This document shows positions 61,701 to 64,000 of a stretch of DNA of 64,000 nt, piece after piece; the first letter of the stretch is position 1; every line of letters starts with the position of its first letter. Origin of the DNA: Xylaria sp. FL1777. Its lineage: Eukaryota > Ascomycota > Sordariomycetes > Xylariales > Xylariaceae. The notes below the pieces were generated by a model. That model did no database searches and was not told the DNA's origin. It saw only the letters and a program-made list of their open reading frames with translations. Made by a program: the position numbers and the translations under genes. The stretch spans positions 1 to 64,000 of the forward strand of contig MU400542.1 in NCBI GenBank assembly GCA_022578965.1. Reading direction: 5' to 3'.

Positions 61701-64000
61701 TATATAAAAATTTCTTTTAAAGTTATAAAAATTAACAAAAATAAAAAAGAAATTCTTAATGCTGCAATAAAATAAATATATAACTTTATTTTAAGCAATA
61801 ATAAGCTACTTAAATAAAAAGCTTATTATTAACTGCAGAAAAAAGATTTTGTTTTAAATAATAAAAATTTAAATGCTAAAATAAAAAGCAAACAAAAAAG
61901 TTAAAAAAAAAAGAAACTTTATTAGCTAAATAATAAGCAGCTAAACTAGTTTTTAAATAGGAAATCTAATAATTAAACTTTTATATTTTATAAAATAAAA
62001 CTAATAAAAGCTTATAACATTAACAAAAACGATTTAATAAATAGCAAGTTAAATAGTAATTTTATTGCAACAAATTAAAATTTTATATAAAGTACTTTTT
62101 ATAATACAAACAGTACTAAAGTTTTATAAAGCTATATATTAAGCAGAAAAATTAGCATAAATATGTTTTAAGCTAATTATTATAAGCTTTTATTTAAAAA
62201 AGCTGCTTTTTACTAAATAAAAAATAAAAAAAAACAAAAAAAACAAAAAAAAAAGCCTTTTATAAATTAAATAATTAAAAAAATTTATTTAAATAATAAT
62301 AAGTTTTTTACTTAATTTAACATTAAAAATATATAAATAAACAATAATTTTTATAAGCAAAGTATTTTATTAAAACTAAAAAGTTTTAATTATTAAAAAC
62401 TTTGAAAGATTTAAAAAGCAAAACCTATAAAAAAAGCTTAAAATTTAAAAAAATATAAGCTAAAAAATCTAAAAACTCTTTAAATAAAAAAACAAATATT
62501 ACTTTTAAGAACTTTATATTAAAAGTTCTAAAATACTTTAATATTTTTATTTAAACAATTGCTTAAATAAAAGTTAAATTATATTTTAAAGTAATAAAAG
62601 TTTTTAAGCTAATGCTAAAAACAATATTACTGCTACTAAATAACTTTAGTAAAAGTTTAAATTAGCAAATTAAATTAAATATATTATAGCTTATTTTAAA
62701 AAAAAAAAACAATAAATTAAAATATAAAGCTTAACTAAAAACTTTATTACAAGAAATTTTAACTTAAATAAACATAAATAATGCTTTTTTTTATAAAAGC
62801 GTAAATTTTTTAAAAAATAACTTAAAATTTTAATAGCTAGCAGTTAAAAAAGCACAAAAAAGTTTTTAGCTAATATTACTATTAGTTAGTTAGCTTAATA
62901 AACATAAATTACTTAATAATACTTATAAAACTAGCTTTTTATTAAACTATTTAATAGCGCAAATAAATAAAAAAATAAAATATAATAGTTTTATTATGTA
63001 TATTTATATGCTTTAATTTAGCTTTATAGCTGCTTTTTTAAAAAAGCAACACGATAAAATAATAAAAGTTTTTTGTAATTAAAACTAATAAAATAATTAA
63101 ATAATATTGTTTTTTGTTTATATTGCTTTAAGTTTTTAAACGTTAAAAAATAAGCTAAAGTTTCATAAAATGTTTTTTAAGATTTTAAACTAATGTAATA
63201 CTATATATTTATTATTTAAAAATAACTTAAAAAAACAAAAGTTATTAATTGTTATATTTATATTAATTTTAAAAAAAGTAGTATTTTTAGCTAAACTTTA
63301 GCTTAATATTAATTTTGCGCTAATAGCACTAAAAAAAAAAATAAGCTTAAAAAGTTAACATAATTAATATTAATAGTTTTAAAAAGCACTAATTAAACTT
63401 TTAACTTTTTTAAAATAAAGATTTATAAAAAGCATAATAATTATACTAGTAATAATAGCTTAAATTTATTTAAAAAAACATTAAAATATAAGTTTTAAAA
63501 TAAAGAAAACTTAAGCTTAATAAATTATTTTAATTAAAAATATTTAAGCTTTTTAAATTTATGCTTTATGTTAGTTTTACTGCTAAAAATACAAAGTATT
63601 TTAGCTATATTTTTAAGCGTTATAAAGCTAAAAAAATATATATAGTTTTGCTTAAAATTTACTATAAAAATAAAAGATAAAATCTATAAAAAAAATATTA
63701 TTAAAATTATTAACTTTAAAGCGCAGTTTAGCATTATTATAAACTTATTTGGTAATAAAAATAGCTTTATTACTAAAAATATAAATATAACTTAAAAAGA
63801 TTTAACTAAATTAATAATTTTATTAAATATATAAAATGCTTAAAAATTACTATTTAAATAAGTAAAAAATTGCTGCGTTTTTTACTATATATAGTTAGTA
63901 AAAAACAAGCTATTTACTTTTTGCTACTAAGTATAAACTTTATTATAAAGTTTTAAATAAGTTTATATTTTTAAAGCTTTTATATAATAGCTAGTATAAT
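58779..64000. other. AT-rich tract with no recognisable gene
   Basis: About 5.2 kb, stop-saturated in all frames. A basic stretch read on the plus strand at about 59930-60110 (Lys-rich, poor in stops) could be the tail of a degraded retroelement or transposase protein, but no diagnostic motif is present. No LTRs or inverted ends were found within the window, and the element could extend past its right edge. Confidence 0.4.

Noticed and set aside
1..64000. Mitochondrial or bacterial AT-rich genome
   Set aside because: No mitochondrial genes, rRNA or tRNA sets are visible, the interior elements are LTR, LINE and TIR transposons with eukaryotic target duplications, and paralogous copies differ by RIP-type transitions.

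Overview
This window looks like a gene-free, very AT-rich heterochromatic block from a filamentous ascomycete-type fungus. I see no intact cellular gene. Nearly everything legible is transposable-element sequence saturated with C-to-T and G-to-A transitions, as expected from repeat-induced point mutation (RIP). The fungal assignment is inferred from that mutation pattern and from the element types (chromodomain Ty3/gypsy, Ty1/copia, a Tad-like LINE, TA-target foldback MITEs). I do not recognise the species. All coding regions are decayed: Gln and Trp codons have become stops, Asp has become Asn and Cys has become Tyr. The few open frames longer than 60 codons are antisense or low-complexity shadows.

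Layout. 1-4975: LINE copy A (minus strand), cut by the window edge. 6276-7114: a TA-flanked foldback MITE in otherwise blank AT-rich DNA. 8077-23175: a Ty1/copia-type element on the minus strand, with 287-bp LTRs. It is split by a complete Ty3/gypsy chromovirus on the plus strand (12278-19948, TSD ATTAT). 23214-35132: LINE copy C on the plus strand, with a 13-bp TSD. It is split by a DNA element with 86-bp terminal inverted repeats (25141-31918), which itself contains a hAT-like candidate (27809-31000). 35660-36393: a SINE-like element with a tRNA-type head and a 13-bp TSD. 38805-42320: a cluster of one repeat family, here called R, with a strikingly GC-rich block at 39377-40186 that has largely escaped mutation. 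44221-49821: a second Ty3/gypsy element (plus strand, 221-bp LTRs). 53915-55049: a heavily mutated paralogue of the GC-rich block and R body. 55050-58778: 5'-truncated LINE copy B (minus strand), carrying an almost unmutated foldback MITE at 56803-57296. 58779-64000: AT-rich sequence I could not classify.

The nesting gives a relative timeline. The copia element is older than the gypsy inside it, LINE C is older than its DNA element, and LINE B is older than its MITE. The GC-rich block and the 56.8-kb MITE are late arrivals, or escaped RIP. Element boundaries are supported by target-site duplications and paired termini read directly from the sequence. Domain calls come from translating through stops and matching the order of conserved motifs. 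They identify families, not functional genes.
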